DNA of 11,357 nt from Eimeria necatrix. Taxonomy: Eukaryota; Apicomplexa; Conoidasida; Eucoccidiorida; Eimeriidae. The stretch spans positions 1 through 11,357 of the forward strand of contig NW_013651927.1 in NCBI RefSeq assembly GCF_000499385.1, in the 5' to 3' direction. Numbering within the stretch: position 1 is the stretch's first letter; each line of letters opens with the position of its first letter. Positions 9,124-11,357 of this stretch are shown here, in pieces. The position numbers and the translations under genes are program-made. Under the pieces are notes generated by a model. It saw only the letters and a program-made list of their open reading frames with translations. It did not search any database and was not told the origin of the DNA.

Positions 9124-9214
9124 TCTGGAACAGTGGAAACGGACTACGCCTGCCACTGAGTGCAGTAACACTTGATGGGTGTCTGGAACACTACACAAGA
9201 GCCTTTCTGGAACA
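9124..9214 (+). repeat. Three direct copies of TCTGGAACA
   Basis: The 9-mer TCTGGAACA is present at 9124-9132, 9182-9190 and 9206-9214, all on the plus strand, with 58 and 24 bases between starts. A related CTGGAA occurs just upstream near 9086. The flanking bases of the copies are not alike, and the copies fall in different reading frames, so this is neither a clean tandem duplication nor a peptide repeat. A cluster of binding sites is one possible reading, but no factor can be named. Three exact copies of a 9-mer within about 90 bases is unusual for random DNA. Confidence 0.45.
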
Positions 9215-9409
9215 AAGAAGATGCTGCCCAGTCCTTGAAGTGCCATTTCAAAGGAAATGTGCATGGTAAATTGCTGTTGAGAAGGGAACCATTATGTTAG
9301 AACAATAGCAACCCAGCAGCGTTGAGCCTGGTGTCACAAGATTATGAGAATTCTCTAGAGCTCCACCCTTGCATCATATATAACGCACGCCTACAGTTTT
9401 TTGGCTTTC
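9215..9409. other. Short non-coding spacer
   Basis: It contains the hairpin CATTTC-AAAG-GAAATG (9244-9259), a run of overlapping six-base palindromes GAATTC, TCTAGA and GAGCTC at 9348-9363, and a TATATAA string near 9377. None of these has support beyond the match itself. Confidence 0.45.
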
Positions 9410-9532
9410 AAAATGCTTACTAAAGTGGCACTCAACACGCATAGCATTTTAAGGTGCGACGCATGTAACGCACCTTCTTTTGCAGAGCGGCTGGCTCATA
9501 CTTGGCCGTGCTTAAACACGGTGGCGCCCAAG
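9410..9532. other. Run of consecutive stem-loops
   Basis: Four dyads follow one another. H1 pairs AAAATGCT (9410-9417) with AGCATTTT (9443-9450) across a 25-base loop. H2 begins at the next base: AAGGTGCG (9451-9458) with CGCACCTT (9469-9476), 10-base loop. A short GAGC / GCTC stem follows at about 9485-9497. H3 pairs CTTGG-CCGTG (9501-9510) with CACGG (9517-9521) and CCAAG (9528-9532), ten pairs with one 6-base bulge. Each alone is near chance level. The direct abutment of H1 and H2 and the perfect 8-base stems make the run worth folding as a unit. Confidence 0.4.
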
Positions 9533-10977
9533 CATTAGACTCTTGCCAGCAGCTTCCCACGATTGCACGTTTTACATTGTTTGGTCAAGAGAGCGTGCTT
9601 TCCCTAGTGAAACGTTCTGCTTTTCACCGTCTATAAAACCGTTCGGAGCCGTTGTAACTGATCAATGTCGAATGAGCGTGCCCCAACTTCTATCATCATA
9701 TTCTGCATTCTTGTTCAGTTACAAGATCAGATTGCGGCTACCTATTGCGAGTGAAAGTGAACAGTAACCGAAGACGCATCTATAGAAATGCTTGCTTAGA
9801 TTATATGCTTAGTTGCCCAATGATTGGCCTTCAGAGCACCGCTAACGTTTCGCTCGACCTTTTATCTTCGCCACTCCACAGCAAGCTATTTGCCAAGTTA
9901 TTCAAATCGTGTGCGTGCAGCTGAAGATTAGGGGTGGACTAGACAGAGAACATTTCTCTGCGCGGACGCCTAGAATATTCTTATCTTCCCGTCATGCAGA
10001 TTTCCCTAATGCATGGCACTCTAACCATGTTAAGGTGAGGCCAAGTCAAACACCCTTAAGTGATCGCAGATGCGGTTAGCGACATTAATGTTTGCACTCA
10101 GTAGCTGCTATTTTCACTAAATATACTTGCGTACGAGCTGCAGAAGTTTGCAAGCACATTTGGGCAGTCGCCGAGAATTTGAATTGCTTGAGCGTGTCTT
10201 AACAAGTTGCAAAATAATTTCGTTGTCCTGCCATCAGGGCTGGAATAAATCTGTGAGGCCCTGCTGCACAATATCGGCTCTTTGAAGCCAATCATTTCTT
10301 CTGCAAAAACTCCGGGCCCTTCTCGGTAACACTCTACGGAAAAGTAATGAATCACATACCCTGAAGTGTTGAACGAAAAGGGGGTCTCACGCGAGCAGGA
10401 TAAAATTCGTAAAACTCGTGCAAACGTGAGTGAAAATCATTGCAATCAAAGAATGCACTGGCGAACCAGAAATTTAGGCGAAAGGCGTTCTTTTAGCTTA
10501 AACAGCATCACGGCAAACGATATGTTTCCCAAATTGTCATACCGACAATTTAGAAAAGACGATCGGCAGGAAGAGGAAATGCAATGACAACACTTCTTTA
10601 ATAAGGCGAAATATCAAGTTCCTAAAGCCACCGAAAATGACGCCAAGCATTTCGGGTACAATTGTGGAGGGGTGGAAACAATTCGTAGGGCTTTAGCCCC
10701 ATCCCCATTCGTTTTTCCTTCTAACCAGTCTGTCCACAAAACTGTGAAGACATGCAAGGCCTAAGCCATTCGCCAAAGTATTATTAACTGCACAATGCAA
10801 AATCCAAAAAGGAACGCACACCCTGTAAAAGTGAATTTGAAGGGCAAGGCAAAACAAAGCACACCTGCGAGCGGATATCCCCATCGTCTTCACAGTCGCA
10901 ATGTAGTTTTGGCTAACAAGGCGTGGAGCCGCCAAGTTTCTTGAACAAGCGACCAATGCGACGCAAGAGCTGGAAAC
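9533..10977. other. Non-coding stretch with scattered hairpins
   Basis: No gene is recognised. Hairpins include GTGAAA / TTTCAC with inner pairs (9607-9627), TCTTGT / ACAAGA (9709-9726), CAGAGAA-CAT-TTCTCTG (9944-9960), TTAAGGTG with a bulged partner (10030-10059), CAGGGC / GCCCTG with extensions (10232-10266), AAATTGTC-ATACC-GACAATTT (10531-10551, 13 of 16 when extended), CCGAA-ATG with CATTTCGG (10631-10655) and TGTC-CACA with TGTG-GACA (10731-10752). None is long enough to stand out alone. Confidence 0.5.
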
Positions 10978-11033
10978 AGTGTTCTATGAAGATAAACGGC
11001 TTTTGATAAGGCTGGTTATCTGCATAGAACACT
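10978..11033 (+). other. Long imperfect hairpin 3 (pre-miRNA-sized)
   Basis: The arms 10978-11003 and 11008-11033 pair across the 4-base loop TGAT. The base is a perfect 11-pair stem AGTGTTCTATG / CATAGAACACT. An A-G mismatch (10989/11022) follows, then six pairs AGATAA / TTATCT, a second A-G mismatch (10996/11015), and a seven-pair tip that includes two G-U pairs. In total 22 Watson-Crick and two G-U pairs fill 26 positions with no bulge. The G-U pairs would be A-C on the other strand, so plus-strand RNA is favoured. Pairing stops sharply at both ends. By hand estimate this is expected far less than once in the window. A microRNA-like precursor or a minute inverted-repeat element are the main readings. 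The lack of a T-run argues against a terminator. Confidence 0.7.
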
Positions 11034-11076
11034 AACGGGACCTTGCATATTGCACAACTCCTGAACCTCGCATTTA

Positions 11077-11092
11077 GGACTGGACCTAGTCC
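11077..11092. other. Small hairpin GGACT / AGTCC
   Basis: GGACT (11077-11081) pairs with AGTCC (11088-11092), with an inner G-U pair and a 4-base loop. It lies between hairpin 3 and the two palindromes. Confidence 0.35.
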
Positions 11093-11105
11093 GCTGGCCT
11101 TTGTC

Positions 11106-11143
11106 AGATGCCATGGCGTCTCATGCCTCAAGCAGCTGCTTGA
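11106..11143. repeat. Two adjacent 16-base palindromes
   Basis: TCAAGCAGCTGCTTGA (11128-11143) is a perfect 16-base palindrome. Six bases upstream, AGATGCCATGGCGTCT (11106-11121) is a 16-base palindrome broken by a single position pair that becomes a G-U in RNA. A perfect 16-base palindrome is expected roughly once per several such windows. Next to each other they could be paired binding sites for dimeric factors, or relics of insertion ends. No repeat family is recognised. Confidence 0.45.
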
Positions 11144-11357
11144 AATGCTTAGTATCTCGTACGTTGACAAGCTGCATGCGCCGTTCCTTTTTGCAGTGCA
11201 AACACAACAACTCCAGCGGCAATCCATGTGACACGACTCCCAGCGCGTCATCAAAAGCGTAATCACACTAAGTGTGCAGATGCACAAGCTGCAAACTGTG
11301 CGAATGCCTCTGAATCACATTTGTGCCGCACTACATATATGAATTTTATCTTATGGA
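11144..11357. other. Right edge, non-coding, with alternating complementary segments
   Basis: No gene is recognised. TTTGC-AGT-GCAAA lies near 11191-11204. Between 11264 and 11301 the segments CACAC, GTGTGC, GCACA and TGTGC follow one another, and each can pair with its neighbour, so three alternative small hairpins compete. The window ends in AT-rich sequence. Confidence 0.4.

Noticed and set aside
9348..9363. EcoRI, XbaI and SacI sites in 16 bases, resembling a cloning polylinker
   Set aside because: The flanks do not match any vector polylinker I know and look like the surrounding DNA, so overlapping palindromes by chance are the simpler reading.
10688..10699. GGGCTTTAGCCC hairpin as an intrinsic terminator
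   Set aside because: The stem is only 4-5 pairs, no T-run follows, and the sequence does not look prokaryotic.
10913..11287. 124-codon open frame on the minus strand (about 112 codons from ATG)
   Set aside because: There is no recognisable family, it is cysteine-rich in the scattered way of translated non-coding DNA, and it runs across hairpin 3 and the palindromes. Its length is near random expectation.
1..11357. CRISPR array, rRNA gene, telomeric repeat or intact transposon with terminal repeats
   Set aside because: I found no regularly spaced repeats, no rRNA-like segments, no telomere-type tandem repeats and no long terminal direct or inverted repeats by eye.

Overview
This window looks like eukaryotic non-coding DNA. 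I could not assign a protein-coding gene, rRNA, tRNA, CRISPR array or intact mobile element anywhere in it. Both strands are interrupted by stops about as often as random DNA of this composition. The longest open frame (2138-2551, +) opens on TTG and falls to 93 codons from its first ATG. The longest ATG-started frame I see has about 112 codons (10913-11251, -). By a rough hand estimate, the longest random frame in 11.4 kb of this base composition is 130-odd codons. A bacterial, phage or large-DNA-virus segment of this length would almost certainly show long frames. GC appears to be in the mid-40s percent. CpG is only mildly depleted: a hand count of the first 600 bases gives 23 against roughly 32 expected. 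Microsatellites, low-complexity tracts and telomere-type repeats are absent. This suits intergenic or intronic DNA of an invertebrate or protist (ticks, coccidia and dinoflagellates are all possible) and argues against a vertebrate. I cannot name the organism.

The structure that does stand out is dyad symmetry. Three compact imperfect hairpins are much longer than the short stems expected by chance: 4561-4616 (12 uninterrupted pairs with one G-U, then a weaker lower stem), 8536-8597 (24 of 28 positions paired, 6-base loop) and 10978-11033 (24 of 26 paired counting two G-U, 4-base loop). Each is 56-62 nt with a small loop, the size and shape of a pre-microRNA or of a very small palindromic element. 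Their arm sequences are unrelated to one another.

Layout: 1-1900 has scattered weak stems. 1901-2960 holds three multi-stem candidates (1935-1970, 2061-2126, 2880-2958). 2961-4560 is nearly featureless. Hairpin 1 lies at 4561-4616, followed by a weaker stem at 4826-4872. 4873-7240 has only chance-level stems and a weak spliced-leader-like match at 5970-5993. A compact three-way junction lies at 7241-7282. 8467-8597 carries two adjacent stem-loops, the second being hairpin 2. 9124-9214 has a 9-mer present three times. 9410-9532 is a run of consecutive stem-loops. 10978-11143 holds hairpin 3, a small hairpin and two adjacent 16-base palindromes.

No functional system can be claimed from sequence alone. 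The most testable idea is that the three long hairpins are sources of small RNA, or footprints of tiny inverted-repeat elements. All pairings were worked out by eye, without a folding program.
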